Positions 11,271 through 25,500 are shown, counted from the stretch's first letter. The stretch is DNA of 64,000 nucleotides from Neckera pumila (GCA_963969595.1 OZ018417.1:22384501-22448500), one strand, 5' to 3'. Notes: generated by a model not told the origin, from the sequence alone. Program-made: numbers and translations.

Positions 11271-14200
11271 CTAGTGTCTTTGGCATGAGCTGAGACTTCC
11301 TCTCGACTGCAAATCACAACTCAAAAGCTGCCTAGTATCTACGGATTTCTTTTTAGGAGTACTTCTGATTGGATTAGTTTCAGAACACAAACAATCTGGT
11401 AGAGGATTTGTGTAGAAAGCTTCTTCAGTTCTAAAACGGTCCCTTCCTTTCGTCCCTGATATAGGACCTTTCCTTTTCCGTGGCGCACCTTGCCTGCAAA
11501 AACAGCTCCAAAAGGTTCAGAATCATTTCATAATGGTGTCAAATAGTTCTTACCAATTGTAAGATTGGTTGTACTAAAGAGAATCCGGAAGAGGAAACTC
11601 AGCATGCTGTTAGGGATCCTTCCTCTAGACCCAATACTTTGAAGATCTTCACAGATGAAGACCCCCATTACTAGATTCAGGATGCTCTAGGAACACTCTC
11701 TAAGATACAAACCCTACAAACGGAGCGAGTGGGGTTTGAGTTAAAGCTCGAAAAGGCAGCTAGGCCATTCCCCTTGGGGTCTGATAAAAAATATACAGAA
11801 GGAATACCATAAGAGTGGTCTCATTGACCTCTGGTTTCATGATGCACTAGGATCCTCGATACTTCGGATAAGACTTCATCCCTTCCATATCCTATAGAAA
11901 GCTGGGTCTGCACAGCGGGTCCTCAATACTACTCGAGTTCTTCATTTATATACGTGACACGTGTTCTTCATTCATGTATGTGACACCCTTCATAGGAAAG
12001 GGCTGAACTGTACGTTGAATGTCACAGCACCTTTAGATTATTCGACCTCAACATTAACGTGGAACATCAGACGGAGTAAACTCATTACCTATTTTTGTGG
12101 AAGTTTGTAATCAACTCTGCAAGCTCTGAGCCTTCGGTAAGCTCCCCAGTATCAAGCTTGTCAAAGAGAGCTACAAGCTCCTTCCTGTACGAACCAGGAT
12201 GGGCCGTGTCAAAATACAAGAGTACATGAGGAACAACAAAAACTTCCCAGTTTTCGAAAATGCTTTGATTGAACTAGGTAGCGATAATAAATAAAGCACA
12301 TACATCACGGAGTCTGAAATGTACGGTTCCGCGAAAATAGACCTGTCTGGGGTAATGGTCTTGCGGTGCTCAAGATACCGCCGATGCCCTTCGACGGCTC
12401 TTGCCATGTTCCCAGAGTAAGAAGGTACGAACACATCACTTTCGATCGAAACGATGTAGTCCAGTGCAGCCATTTGAGAGGAGTGATTGACGAATGGTGC
12501 AAGCTCCTCTGCGGTTGCGACAGTCTCCTGCGTGCACTCACACTCATGTTCAGGACCATCTGCGCAAAACTCTAGAATTTGTACATGTACGGACGATCAG
12601 TACAAAAATGCAATGGCCTAAAGCAGCAAAGGAATAAAGTTTTAAATAAAAGAATCACATGAGTAGCACTCAAGTTCATTGCAGGACATGAGGTTCCAAA
12701 CTTATCAGAACATACAAGCTTCCACGGTTTCTTTCATTAGTCCGGCACTCTGAATGATTAATGAATAGGCTCACCTTTCGCAAGACATTCGGAAAACGAG
12801 ATAAAAGACCCGCCATTCGTTCATCACCACCATAAATCTCTCCAGCAGCAATGTAAATTGGAGTAGTTTTAGGATAGCCCAAGGCCATCAAGAAAATTCC
12901 GACTTCAGTTGGTGTCAGCGGGCAATAACCTTTAACCCTTTGGTCAGTAGAGTTGATGTCCTTCACCTTCCAATGAGCTGTCTGCTTTCTGAAAAAGCAT
13001 AACAAGAAAGCATCAAGGTATTGCATAATCTCAATAAACAAGCAGTATAATGGATGTATTCAATGAAGGCGTAAAATACATACACACACACACACACACA
13101 GACACACACACACACACGCACACTTAACGACCCATCCATGTGGAAAGGGTTACCGAAAATTCCTTATTCAAAGGACAAGTGTTCTATACAAAAAATTCTA
13201 TAGAAGTAGCTGACACCTGCAAGAGATCACTGAAAGATAGAGAAAGAAGATACGGTGGACATTCCAAACCTTATCTTGGTCAATTCATCAGCTTCTCGAG
13301 TTGTAAGACCATAGGTGCAGCCACTAAAGGCCAACATATCCTTTTCATACCGGAGGTGCAGAGCAATATAGGGTCCGTTTGTCCTTATTTTCTCAACAAG
13401 TCTCTGGAAAGGAAAGAGAAGATTCAGAGAGCATATGCCAATGTCACGACAAAAAGTCGAAAGGAAATGACGTGACCTCTGCGAAAATATGCAAAATATC
13501 TGCAAAATATCGCGAACTATGTATTGGATAGGTACACCAATAACAAATGCTAATGAAAAGACAAGGTTGATGAATTGATGATGAACTTTAAGACGAGCAG
13601 AATAATACCTTTCCAAATTCCTCAATGGCATGTGAAAATCGAAGAGCATCATAATGCACTCGACATCGCAACCTTTGAATGTCTTCAGGCAAGTCATTAT
13701 TCGCCAAGCGTTGATCAGACTTTGAGGCACGAATGACCTGCACAAAATCAAGATTGCCACCAAACCCTTAAAAACTCCATGACCGCTAAAACATTATTGA
13801 GTAGAAGACACTCCAAATCCTATACATAGAGATATAAGCGCACAAAAGAGGGAAAATACTCAACTAACCACAGGTCCTAGTAATTACGCACATGAAAAAA
13901 ATGTTGAGAGAATTGTTTGATAGAGGACTATACATATGGTTATAATAAAATAAAATAAAAAGCCTGATATTAGAGTTCTTCTAGAAGTCACCCTTCCATG
14001 TCCCTCATTTCATGCCCCTCTTTCATTTCTAGTTTGTAATTGACTTTTTATTTGAATAATGTTCTTGTTGGCAAGATTGCATGCACCGTAATCACATTGA
14101 CATTCTTCTTCCTATATTGAGGTTTTGGGCCCACTTCCAACACTAAGCCGCAAAAAAGGAATCCAAATTTTTCCACTACCATTTGAGAGGAAAAGAACTT

Positions 14201-17200
14201 TTTGACCCTCCCTTGAGGCACGAATTGCAAGGGTGATACCAAAATCTCAATTTAGGAATAAGACAACTCAATGTATTAGATTGCATGCAATCATGCCTTC
14301 TTGTCATTCCAAGAACATAATTCCAATAAAAATTTAAATGCAATCTAAATTAGAAAATAGAAATTGAAAGAGGGGCCAAATGAAGGGCAGCATTTTGGGA
14401 CCTCTACAATAACTCTAATCTAACAGAAACTTCTGGCATCTTTAGAACTTGCAAACGGACCTGAAAGATAAGTTCAAGTTACCTTGTAATCTTTCCAGAC
14501 AGGGGCAATGACTTCCACATAGTATCTAACATGGGACCAGCTTTGAAACTGTTTCCCAGCTTTGGGAGCCAATAAATATTCTGGCGGAAGTGACTTCACC
14601 ACATGGACGTCACCTTCTAAAGCCTCAATAAAATGGTCTACATCAAATATGTCCGAAAAGTTGCTGCACAGTCAAGTGGAACATGCAAGTAAGCAGAGGA
14701 CCAAAATGAATGATATTACCCAGATATTGCAGGAAAACATAACTTTTATGAGGATTACATCAACCTACTGCCCTAAGTTCACTCAAACCATGACATGACA
14801 TCCTCAACCTAGAAAATAATGTAGTACAACGACTTCAAGAAATATACCAAATTATCAAATGTGGCACCGACCTTTTAGGAAGCACGCCCACACGATACCA
14901 ACACTTAAAAGAGATAACAACAAATGTACACTAGTTCCAAGAGAAAATCGAAATTTCCATAGATTAATTTTTAATAAGGCCTACTTGTGTAAGCATGATG
15001 CATCTAAATACGGAAGGAACCTATTTAGTCACCGCAGCTGGATTCTCGTTTCAGAAACGTAAGCCCGTGTCTAACTATGCTGTAAAAACCCTTACCTAGA
15101 ATCCTGCCAAAAGGATCGTTTATCAAGCTCTGGAACAACCAATGTAGCATTTAATATGCGTGCAACCGCCACCATATCACAAATCTGCCACAAATAAAAG
15201 TAGTTTCACAAACCACTTGGCAGGTAATGTTCAGCCTCCTCACACATGAAACTGGAAGATTTGTATAGACGGATATTCTTTTGAAACCATCAAATACGAG
15301 ATATAAGTTTTAAAGACTTTATGCAAATTGAGAACCGAAGGATAGAAATCAAAGAAGATAAACAATTAAGTAGTTTCCTTTGATAAACAATACGTCACTT
15401 ATCAATTACACATTGCACATGATCAAGACAACAAGAATGATTTTCCATGTGAAGCGTACTTGATTCCTTAAACATGTTGCGCAGACAGGGTGAACAAACC
15501 ATCTAAAGCCATATTGCCACAAATAATTCAAAATCAAAAAAGAGTCTTATGCAGCAATACAATCAAACTGGCAGAGTTCAGGTTATAACGAAACCATACC
15601 CCAGCACGCATCTGATTCAGACCTCCATTACTTTGCACCACAAGAAAGCCTCTAGATTTAGCTGGACCTGCTTCCAATTCAGAAACCCCATGGCATTTAA
15701 TATATAATGATCACGATTTGATTACGTTAAGTCAAGTCTAGATATTGAAGGAAAAACACGACTAAGGGAAATATAGATAGAAGTTCAGTTACCAAAAAGT
15801 TTAGATCTATTATCAAGAACACAACCTGCTCACAAAGCTACCAAACTGATGCTTTGAAGTCAACCGTATTTCAAGCCTAACACCTCTAAATCAGCTAAGA
15901 ATCCTTTTTATACAAATGCTTTGATATAAAGTGCAGGAAATAGCGTGCTAAGAAAAGGAGTCTCCAGGCTTCCTATGGCTGGACTAACTAATTTCAACAA
16001 TAAGATGAAAAATATACATACAAAAGATTCACCTGAGTAAGACTTGCTAGGCTCAACGCAAGGATGATATCCTCGGTTGGGAGGAGGCTTCCAAAGTTTC
16101 TTGAACTCCACTGACTGTATCACGGATATAAGAGGTCATCCTCACGACATATAAAGTTGGCAGATTGAAATAAAGCTAATTAAGAAACTAGCACACTTTG
16201 TTTGTCATTTATTCTCTTCAGACCTATCGCCAAAAATTCCCATCCAGTTTCCAATTTGGAAGAGACGAAGTAAGTAGCAAAAAACAAACAAACTGATGGA
16301 CATCTCAGATCTAAAAGGACCAATACTTACAAAGCATGATAATAGGATTATCGCACAAAATGCTGCGATACCATAACAGGAGGACTTGTATGAAGAAAAA
16401 CAACATGAATCAGAACCCTTCGACTGGAGGAAAAGCCCATAGTCACTTCTAGAGTATTCATAACACAGACAACTATCAAGGCCTGTGGTCATGCTTCACA
16501 CTGGAGGTTGCAATGCGTCTCAAATACCCCTTAGAATGTTCTCGACATAGACAATGAACAAGATCTCACCTCTAAATCCGTACTTGGCAATTGGGATAAC
16601 TGGAGGGGAACAAGCGCTTGCTGCACACTCAATTCCCTAGCTCTAGGCTGTACTCCATAATCACCCGGCTGAAATAGAAGGAAAAAGATACCGTCAAAAA
16701 TGAAACTGAAGTGAGCGGTTAAAAGAGGTAAGGGCCTCCTCATTTTATACATCCATTGTAGACGGCAATATTACAATCGAGGTAATACCAGCTAAATTCA
16801 CTGTCAGGTAATAAGAGCCACCAAGAGACTTATTTTGTTCGAGAAAACAGTCATCCGTAATCGTTAATAAGGCCGTGTCAGGAAAAAAGAACTGCGCTTT
16901 GAGATGTGCAAAGTGTCAAATTTAAGGAATGAGAGTCTATCCGTCAACCGTCCAAGGAATTCTTGCATTCTGCAACCGAAAGAGAATCTGGACCACAAGG
17001 CAAAATGATTGCAAGTAGTACGAAGGTAATCCGAGAAATACCTGAGAAATTATATAAGGCGACATAGCCTCTCTTTGAGACCGTAAGATAGAAAGCACAT
17101 CAGGATAGAAGAATGTCGAAAATAACGCTCCTAGTCCAACACTAAGGTACCCCAGTATCCATAAGAATCGAACAATACTCGCTCCAGATCGACCTCTTTG

Positions 17201-17239
17201 CCGTCGTGTCTGACCTGAAGTTACTCCCTGCCGGTGCAT
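11271..17239 (-). CDS. Plant O-fucosyltransferase family protein, 12 coding exons, 565 residues
   Basis: Predicted type II Golgi glycosyltransferase of the plant GDP-fucose protein O-fucosyltransferase family; the acceptor is unknown. Coding exons, 5' to 3' on the minus strand: 17239-17042, 16668-16570, 16114-16033, 15667-15600, 15184-15096, 14663-14483, 13737-13609, 13403-13270, 12988-12775, 12527-12343, 12184-12089, 11493-11271. All introns are GT..AG, and the phases join to 1698 nt with one terminal TAG. A basic N-terminus precedes a membrane segment at residues ~22-44 ([20 protein letters not shown]). Family motifs: [11 protein letters not shown] (~139-149) leading into [34 protein letters not shown] with H298, R300 and D304; [19 protein letters not shown] (413-431). 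The tail after [10 protein letters not shown] is family-typical. The start at 17239 is the first Met of its exon. An in-frame Met at 19898 in the upstream exon would add residues, so the N-terminus is uncertain. The exon structure is inferred by eye. Confidence 0.92.
13082..13123. repeat. (CA)n microsatellite in an intron
   Basis: About 42 bases of alternating CA with two single-base interruptions, in the intron between coding exons 8 and 9 of the O-fucosyltransferase gene. Confidence 0.95.
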
Positions 17240-17250
17240 AATGCTCCTCC

Positions 17251-19741
17251 CTGAAAGCGACCCAAAGTTTATTAGCTTACTCATACTTATAGTATTTGGC
17301 TCATGAGAGCATGGACTCTCAGTCCGCAGCACCAGTAAAAACCCAGAAACTACTACTTGTATTGGCTTACCAACACTAACCAATTGTGACAGCCCAACGT
17401 AGCATGACTACTGGTCACAGTAGTGTCCATCCAACATAATGTGCATCATTAGTTGAAAGGTCAGTAATTTTCTGAAATAACTCACGATTCACCAGTTACT
17501 CGTTTAAATGCACATTGTGATTATTGTTACAGAAATATAGTTCATTTCTTCAACACATAGGAAACGGCTAAGAAGCGGAATTGATTACATATGTTCTTGA
17601 GAAGTAAGCTCATGAATATCAAGCCAGCGTCTTTCAGAGAAACCTCTCACGTCCCAAAACATTTGTTGCATCTCCAAAACCTGCTTAAAGGTCCTGGTGT
17701 TTGAGAAACAAGAGTTTCAGGTGAGGATCGATCGTCGGCAAGAAGCACCGTTCGATTGTACACACATACAGGACTTCGAATCAGTCTCACTAAAACTAAG
17801 CTTGTCGTAAACCATAAGCCCTACTGACTAAGTCAAATATGCTCCAGAAATAAGGAGCTCAGACTCCATTATGAAACCTTAGTCAGTTCCAGGCACTTAA
17901 AACCCACCACAAGGCCCACGACGTATGTCCTTGTTCAAACACCACGTACCTCTTTAATACGGAGAGCAACTGATAAAAATTCCTTGCCGCGGGCAAGCTT
18001 GACAAGTCATAAAGAGGTCGCTCCACATTCAAAAGGATGACACAACAGTCTAAAAATTAAAGTTCTCTTGCTGTGTAGCACATAATGTAGCCGAGGAAGG
18101 AGAGCATTCTGGACAGCACAATGCGCTGTCTGAACCGTAGTAACAGTTGCAAACCTTCATAAGTGGCCAGTGCAACTAGTTCAGTTGATCCTACATTATT
18201 GATATTATCTCCAACTCCGCAGTTACACCACAATCTTCTCTAGTTTTTAGTCTCATGTAGTTGCTCCCTGAAACATCACGAATGTAAATTGAAGTCAAAG
18301 TCCTCTCCTCAGCCTTTGCATCCATTACCATAATGACAAAAAAAAAAACAGAACGATAATTTACAGAAAATCAAAACTAGAGGCACCGAGCAAATGCTCT
18401 AAACAAAGGCCGCTCAGGACATTTTTTAGCCCAACCATTCAAATTTGATACAGTTTACTCTTCAACCTAAACAACAGCCTCTGTCAGAACTGGATCATCC
18501 TCTCTATGCATTAAGTGGACATCGTAGGATCAAACCTAAGCATCGATACTAATAAATACACATTGTATACTAGTAGAATCCCGTACTCTAATTCCTCCCG
18601 CCTGACAAAAGCAACGCAGGTCCAAATGTCCAAACCCTATACATCTCTGAACGACGAAATTGCTTCCAAAAATGATAAGCCTCAGTCTAGAAGCTCAGAC
18701 AACCCGAATGGCAGATACAGAGGTTCTAAACTTCTTAAAAGCTTACCACAAAATAAGCTACAGCATAACTCTTCCGGAAAATTCCTTCCAACCTAAACAG
18801 ATAAAAGTACTCTACATCTCGTCTTCCAAAAACATCGCGAGATCACAACCACAATGCCGCCGCTGCAGTGGACAGTCCAGTATCTGCATCCAAGCTCCTC
18901 ATTCCCAACCCTGACACCTCCAAAAGTGCTTCTAAACTCCGCACCTCGATCTGCCTCGTAATTATATTTACCAACACTAAACCTCGGGGCTGCGAAAACG
19001 GCTTATGTGACGTCAAATCTATCGCACACGAGGAGCTCTAAAAGGAATCAAGAGTAAACTCTACAGAGTGGACTTCCACGCCCTGTTACTCTCAGTCGGA
19101 AGAATTTAATTCCACGGAGGATGTGCCTTCAGTAGAGGATTTCACGGACAACGTGCAGATACAGAGGTTCCGAACTCTTTCACGGCTTACCGCAAAATGA
19201 GCTAGAGCATCACTCTACCCGAAACTTCTTCCAACTCAAAGAGACAAAATGGTCTAGAAACATCGCGAGATCACACAGCCACACTGCCGGCCCTGCAATG
19301 ACCAATCCCTCCATCTGAGCTCCTCATTCCCAACCTCCAAAAGCGACTTAAACTCTGCCCAGCGAAATGATCATTTCACACTTGTTTTCAGCAACACTAA
19401 CCCTCCAACCTCGGACACCACAAACGGCTTTGAATCACGTCAGAGCGATCGCAAACAACGAGCTCTAAACCGAATCCAGAGTAAACTCTACGATCGGCGT
19501 CAGTTCCTAAATAAATGATCCAAGCTCAAAATTACACATCCAATCCGAGCTGAACGCTCCGTCGACAACCTTGCTAAGAGCGGGCAGCAGGCCGGGCGAA
19601 AACCGAGGGACAGGGAGGGAAGTAACAACGCGAAACACGCAACGCCAAAAGCACCTCAAATTCAAAAATCACTACCGAATAAAACCGAATAAAACCGAAA
19701 AACTGGTAGCAACAAGCAGCACAAGCTCTTGAAACATTCAC
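17251..19741 (-). other. Probable 5' UTR intron of the O-fucosyltransferase gene
   Basis: A good acceptor (TCGCTTTCAG, CAG at 17251-17253 in + coordinates) lies 11 bases before the ATG at 17239. A good donor (CATCGTCTAG then GTGAATG) lies at 19741/19742. The interval holds no gene, but it includes a diverged tandem duplication at 18711-19491. Additional small UTR exons cannot be excluded. Confidence 0.55.
18711..19491. repeat. Diverged tandem duplication, units of about 340-355 bp
   Basis: The unit at about 18711-19065 and the unit at about 19155-19491 share the same ordered blocks: GCAGATACAGAGGTTC, AACATCGCGAGATCACA, AGCTCCTCATTCCCAAC, and a final AGAGTAAACTCTAC. Offsets run from 444 down to 426 bases, so indels have accumulated. 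It lies just downstream of the presumed first exon, so it could carry duplicated intronic regulatory sequence. Confidence 0.75.
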
Positions 19742-20010
19742 CTAGACGATGCTGCTCTCCACGGCCATCGTTATGGAGCCTGTCGATGAATTCCTTCGAC
19801 GCGCCATAGCAGCCAGCACCATGGCCAGAGGGCTCGTCGTTGTCGAGGTCGAGGTCGAGGTCGCTTGCCGCAATAATAAAGTGGATCTGCCAGTACATCT
19901 GAGTGCAGATCTGGCGATGGATGGGACGAATATGCGAAAAGAGATGGATCTCGGAGTGTCGCCCGGATCATGGAAATTCGGGCGATACAAAGGCTCCCTC
20001 CCTCCCGCTC
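19742..20010 (-). promoter_or_regulatory. Probable 5' leader exon of the O-fucosyltransferase gene; promoter just above it
   Basis: This segment is GC- and CpG-richer than its surroundings and ends at a good splice donor at 19742. Two reading frames close before or at the donor. The third, from a Met at 19898 (MYWQIHFIIAASDLDLDLDN), stays open through the donor and joins in frame to the Met at 17239. The leader may therefore be untranslated, hold upstream ORFs, or extend the protein. A CCAAT motif on the minus strand lies near 20241-20246. I saw no clear TATA box; the transcription start is unknown. Confidence 0.45.
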
Positions 20011-20350
20011 ACTGCTTGATTTTAGGGTTGCGCCCGGGCTTCGCTGTTGGGAAGACGACGGACTCTGATTGTTTCATTCATCGTCTGGATGGATTGTGGT
20101 GGATGAATCCATCTCGCCATCCGTCTCCTTCAGTTTGTGTTCGTAAAACCGCAATGGGGTCTTTTACCTTAAGGGGAGTTGAAGGCTGGCTTGTTCCCAT
20201 CTGCTGGACCAGCGACCAAGGAACTAGGAACCAGGTTTTTTATTGGCTGTGGACCCAACCGGAGGACCGTGCCATTGACGACGAAAGCTGCACGTCAAGA
20301 AAATGGAGTAACTGTAAAAAAATAAAAAATAAATACCTTCAACGAGGCTG

Positions 20351-20389
20351 TTTGTTTTGTTTTGTTTTGTTTTATTTTGTTTTGTTTGT
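20351..20389. repeat. (TTTTG)n microsatellite
   Basis: About eight near-perfect TTTTG units, upstream of the O-fucosyltransferase promoter region. Confidence 0.9.
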
Positions 20390-20589
20390 AGCGTGGACAA
20401 CTTCCTGATCGTGCGTCCCCCGGCCGCGTGCTTGGTACCGTCGGAAAGCTCTCGCCGAGGAGGGGTGCACCGGCTTGGTTTCATGGCGTTTGGAGCGGTG
20501 GTGCAAAAGTTATTGAATTTCAAAGTATTTATTGATTAAGAAATTAGAAAATTACTTTTACTTTGATTTTGGTGGCGTTCTTGGTACTG

Positions 20590-20656
20590 GGAGTGGAACC
20601 GGGAGTAGAACTAGGAGTAGAATCGGAAGTAGAACCAGGAGTGGAACCGGGAGTAG
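20590..20656. repeat. 12-bp minisatellite
   Basis: About five and a half units of the form GTRGAACCGGGA in tandem. The sequence after it, to 21028, shows no recognisable feature. Confidence 0.85.
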
Positions 20657-21028
20657 ATGAAAATTGGGCCAAAGGCACAGGGCCACACTAGTAAATTTAA
20701 AAGAAGGTTGAGCAAGGCAATTGTGACCCCCTTTCTAAGATCGACTCCTTTGCTTGAAATGAGTTTATTTTTTAGAATATTACAGAGAAACATGCACATA
20801 ATATTTCAAGATATTTGAGGGAGCTTTAAATAATATTTCAATTTAAAGGGCAATTTTAATTCCTAAACGTCTCAATTCATTTCTGAATTTTTGTACAATT
20901 TTGCTTATATCTTTGTACAGAAATATTTTTTACCAGAATGTCATGAATGGTCATTAAAGAAGGTTGTTTTTTACTAGATTCAAATATTACATTGGATGAA
21001 CAAGAAGTTTGTTGGATGAAATAGTGTT

Positions 21029-21959
21029 TTAACCCCTAAAAGCCCTTTGTCCCCTCAAGGGACAAATGCATTTTCGGGCAAGTACCTACGGGCTAAAATT
21101 TTCTCCTAATTTTTTGAACCTTTTTTTAGAGGTAGAAAAGCTGATTAGCTTCATAAGAATATTAATTTTTTCACAGTTGGTGCTCGGGAACAAAAGTTAT
21201 GACCAAGTAGGCTCAAAACCGGAGACGAGGGGCAGCCAAAAAAAATTTGCAATTTTTTTTTTTTTTATTTTAGTATTTTTTTTCTCATAGATTATATTTT
21301 TGTCTATCTTAAGACTTTGATTCATTTCATTTGTATTTGTTATGAGGAAGTTATGGACATTCTTTTTTGGGGGGCAATTAGAGCATCTTTTGAAAAAAAC
21401 AACTTGTGGGACTCATTTCTGGATGAAAATTTTTAAATTTTTAAATTTTTTTTTGGCATGGTTTAGTGTACATGCTAGAACAATCTCACCATTGGGAATT
21501 GTGCATTTTAATTCCATCTAAAATATATGAATATTTTAGATTTTCCTTCTATCTCGTACCTACTTCTACTTAACAATTTTTTTAATAATGAAAATTAAGG
21601 TTTTTTGGATTTTTTTTCTTTTTGGTAGATTTTCAACTCAATTTTCCACTATAAAAATGTAAAGCTCAAAACTCTGTAGTGCAAATATTTTAAGTTAAAA
21701 ATGTTCAAAGTCAAAAAATCCAGTCCCACAGTGTGCTAAATAATTTGTTTTTTTTACTTTAAATATAGATTTCTTGCAATCTGTATGGTCAAAAATTCTA
21801 AAAAAATTTCTACACATTCTTATACTATTTAGGTGTAAGATCCTATGGTTAGACGTGGCAAAAAAAACATTTTTAATTTTTTTTCACTCTTTGCTAAAAA
21901 ATGGCAATTTTAGGTGTTTTTTGGCAAAAAAAAAAAGGCCTTGGGCCTTTAGGGGTTAA
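21029..21959. mobile_element. TTAA-flanked piggyBac-like element, subfamily A, reverse orientation, young copy
   Basis: TTAA at 21029-21032 and 21956-21959. Termini are CCCCTAAAAGCCC and GGGCCTTTAGGGG. It is nearly identical over its length to 25931-26857, while the flanks are unrelated, so the two are separate insertions. Confidence 0.88.
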
Positions 21960-22006
21960 AGCCCTTTGTTCATCATCCAAAATATGGACATCATAGCGCT
22001 TCAGGG

Positions 22007-22541
22007 TTAATCCCTAAAGGGCTAACATGCATTTTTTTGGCTACGTAGCAATTTTGGGCAGGCTGGTGTGAATAATGATTTGTACATTTTAGGCTGAAAT
22101 TTTAATAGAAGGTGTGGACGAGGAATATCTTTCATATGCACTAAATTTCATGACATTTAGAAAGATGAACCAAAAGTTATGGCCTAATATATTACTATTT
22201 TTTCATAGAAAAGTGAGCTATGTTTTTCTAGGAAAAAGAATCTACAGAAGCACCAACATTTTGGACATTTTTATAGAAAAGTGAACTCATGAAGTGCAGT
22301 TGCCCTATTTTTTTTAGGGCCAAAAAAATGATTATAATTAATTTGAATGCTTATATCTTGCAATTCACACGGTGAAAATTTTTGAATTTTTTACCACATG
22401 TTCTCAAGTCAACATACTACAAGATCTTGTAGTTATATGTGTCAAAAAAATTTATTTTTTTAAAAATTGGAAATATGTACTAAAAATGGCAATTTTTGAG
22501 CGTTTTTCGTGAAAACATAGTCATAGAACTTTAGGGGTTAA
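22007..22541. mobile_element. TTAA-flanked piggyBac-like element, subfamily B, short reverse copy
   Basis: TTAA at 22007-22010 and 22538-22541. Termini are TCCCTAAAGGGC and CTTTAGGGG. Internal blocks GAAGTGCAGTTGCCC and CATGTTCTCAAGTCAACATA are the reverse of those in 3947-4879. At 535 bp it is an internally deleted derivative. It lies 47 bases from the preceding element. Confidence 0.82.
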
Positions 22542-25500
22542 TCTTGTAAAGACAGGCTGATTTGTGCAAAAATTATCTTTTCTAATACCATGGGAATCAA
22601 TGGCCTAAAAAATTAGAAATGCACTCATTGGAAGTCAAACTACTATAGAAGACCTTCCCTTTTCACAACAAAATTCTGAGGATGAATAGTTGTACTTTTG
22701 TTATACACAGAAAGATTCTCTTGGTATCCATGGCAACGTTACAAGGTTAAAGGGTAGTGCAATTGTTAAAGGCTTGAGCCAATAACACCATGTGTGTTTT
22801 CTATTTTATTCCCAAACATTAATCAAAAATGTTATGCTATTCATGCAACTATCATTTTTTTTTGAAAATATTCATTTTTAGATCCTTGAGAATTGACAAT
22901 TTATTTGGACAATGTCCAAAAGATGCATTAATAGAGAATTTAAAACACTCTAATGACATCCTATATGACTCAACAAAAAATTAAGCAATTTAATGATAGG
23001 ACACATTGCTAAATTGTTTATCTAAATGGGATTAGACATAGTTATACTAGGGCATTATTCAAAAAGCAAACTAATGATTATGGACAAGCTCCTTGAAGCA
23101 TATTTGCTGTTTTATTTGTTTTGGATAGGTTTAGAAAGTGATATAAATATTCAGTAGAGTGTAGAAGCTATCTTCATCCACCAGTGTAGATGAAACATCT
23201 AAAGTGAATAAATAAATAGTTATTCATCCTTATCTCTCTATTCATCTAAAAAAGAGGGATATAATCTTGAATTTATGGCAATGTAGCAATTTCATCCAAA
23301 AAGAATTGGGAATCTACTTTTGAATATTTTCCAATAAATTATGTTTTTTAAGCAAGAAACTAGTACAAACCCAAATGGTTGTCTCCCAATGGAATCATTG
23401 AAGTTTAAAGTATTGAAACTATTGCATGCTAAATAACTATCTTATTCCGTTGAGATGGTTGAGTTAAATTTTTTTGTTATATATAGATAAACACAAATGA
23501 TAGAAATAAAGATTTATATTGTATTTTTTCAATAAATTATTTTTAAAATTGAATTTTTGACATGTTATATCCAAATATGACTAAAGAGTCACTGGAACCT
23601 CAAAGCCCAATGAAGATGCATCCACAATGGTCATGTAACTGACTTAAAATGGCCAATGTAGCTTCCTTACCTCAAAAGGACCAATTTATTGTTTATAGAC
23701 ATTCAATTACCGATAGATTTTTCTTTTGACATATTCACAATATTGAACACTATTAAAGAGGCAGTAATATTTATAAGATGTGAATATACATCTAAACAAT
23801 TATTGTGTAAGAAGTAACTTTTCTTTTAACAAATAACTTAACCAACAATTTCTTTCTCAACAAGGAACCTCAAGCATCTCCAAAAATTCTCTTAAAATTG
23901 ATTATTTAGATTTATTATATATAGAGAGAGAGAGAAAGAAAAAAAGCTTGAAATTGTTCTGTTTTTATTAACAAGGTGAAACTCATGAAGGATTTTATTT
24001 TGTAGGCAACTAAAGAATCTCTTCTCAAATTAAAATTTGAAGTTCTTGTTGGACTTAATTTTCAATATTGATTTTTTTTAAAGATAGAGTAGTTTGCTTA
24101 TTATATCATTAGGGTCACTAAAAACTTTCAATTCTATATTTAAATTATTAGAAAATTAGTATATTGTATCATTTTGTACCTCCTTCTAATTAATATTTTT
24201 TAATAATGAATTTCAAGCATATTTTGTTTTGAAATTTTGATATATTTTGCATATAATTATGCTCAACTAATTTTTATAGCACAAGTTTTTTTCAGTACAC
24301 TTTGTAGGATAAACACATGTTTAAATAATTTCTTAAAAGAGTGAAATATATGTTCGTAATCAAGAGATCATTACTGGAATATAGGTTGAATATAGTTGGA
24401 TTATTTTTTTGTAAATTTATGTTGGACACATAATATTGTATTGTAATCTTTTGACCTATTCAATGAGCACATGTATGAAATTGGCCCCATGGCATACTAT
24501 ACTAGAATGAAGGCTTTTAAATGGCTCCTCTATAATAGAGATTTAAACTTTGAAATACCAAAATCTCAAAGTATTTTAATGAAATGGATTTGAAACTTGT
24601 TATTTGTAGTAGAAAAAAAAAATTTACAACCTTTTATGGAAGTTTTAATTGTGAGTATTCTAAGTCTATTAGACTAGAATGAAAAAGACTTGAATGCAAG
24701 GTCAAATTAGATTAAGAGTTTGATTTCAAACTATGTGTCTATTGAGGCAAGAGTATACAAAGGTTCATAAAGAAGTTGTCTTCCTCACTAGACTAACAGG
24801 AGTGCTAGTTATGTGCAAGTTCTTGTGTAATTATTTCTATACATAAACTTTGTATTTTTGCAATTGTGTCTTGTTTACTTGGTTGTAATTTTTTCTCTTT
24901 GAATGCTTGTGTTTGAATTTGTTTGATGTATGTGAAAAGTAGATTTTATACTATGACTTGAGCCAATATTGATGTGCATTTAAATAAAAACATTGCTTGG
25001 CATGGTTGTGTGTATTGTTTGATTAAATGTAGATTTATTCAAGTTGACCTTAAAGAATTTATGTCGTCTATAAACCTATTGTATTGAATATTGGTACTTG
25101 AAAATTGATAAGAACTGTGTAGATGGTACGTGGTTAACAATTGTTAAGTAAGCATGCAAATTGTGGATACATTCAAGAGAGATTAAGTGCAATCAAGTAA
25201 ACATTGCATGTGAGAAATTTCCAATTATTTGTATATATCATAATCTTATTTACTATTTTGTAATTTTCATGTACAGATAAAGATTACTAGTGGAATCTTG
25301 CACAATTGTAATGGTTTGTCTTCCAAGAGCAATGTGAGAAAACTAAAATTTAAACATGTTGAATTAGAAACACATGCATATATATAAAAGCAAAAGTGAT
25401 GGATAACATGGTGTAAATCTATTTGACAAGTAGTGTCCATTTAAGCTACAAAGTGAGATCATGTATGAGTGATTTTGCATGAGCCTAAAAAGTAAGGATA

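Noticed and set aside
19749..20408. 219-codon open frame on the plus strand
   Set aside because: It overlaps the presumed leader and promoter of the minus-strand O-fucosyltransferase gene, has no domain, and contains microsatellite-like GAGGTC repeats translated as EVEVEV.
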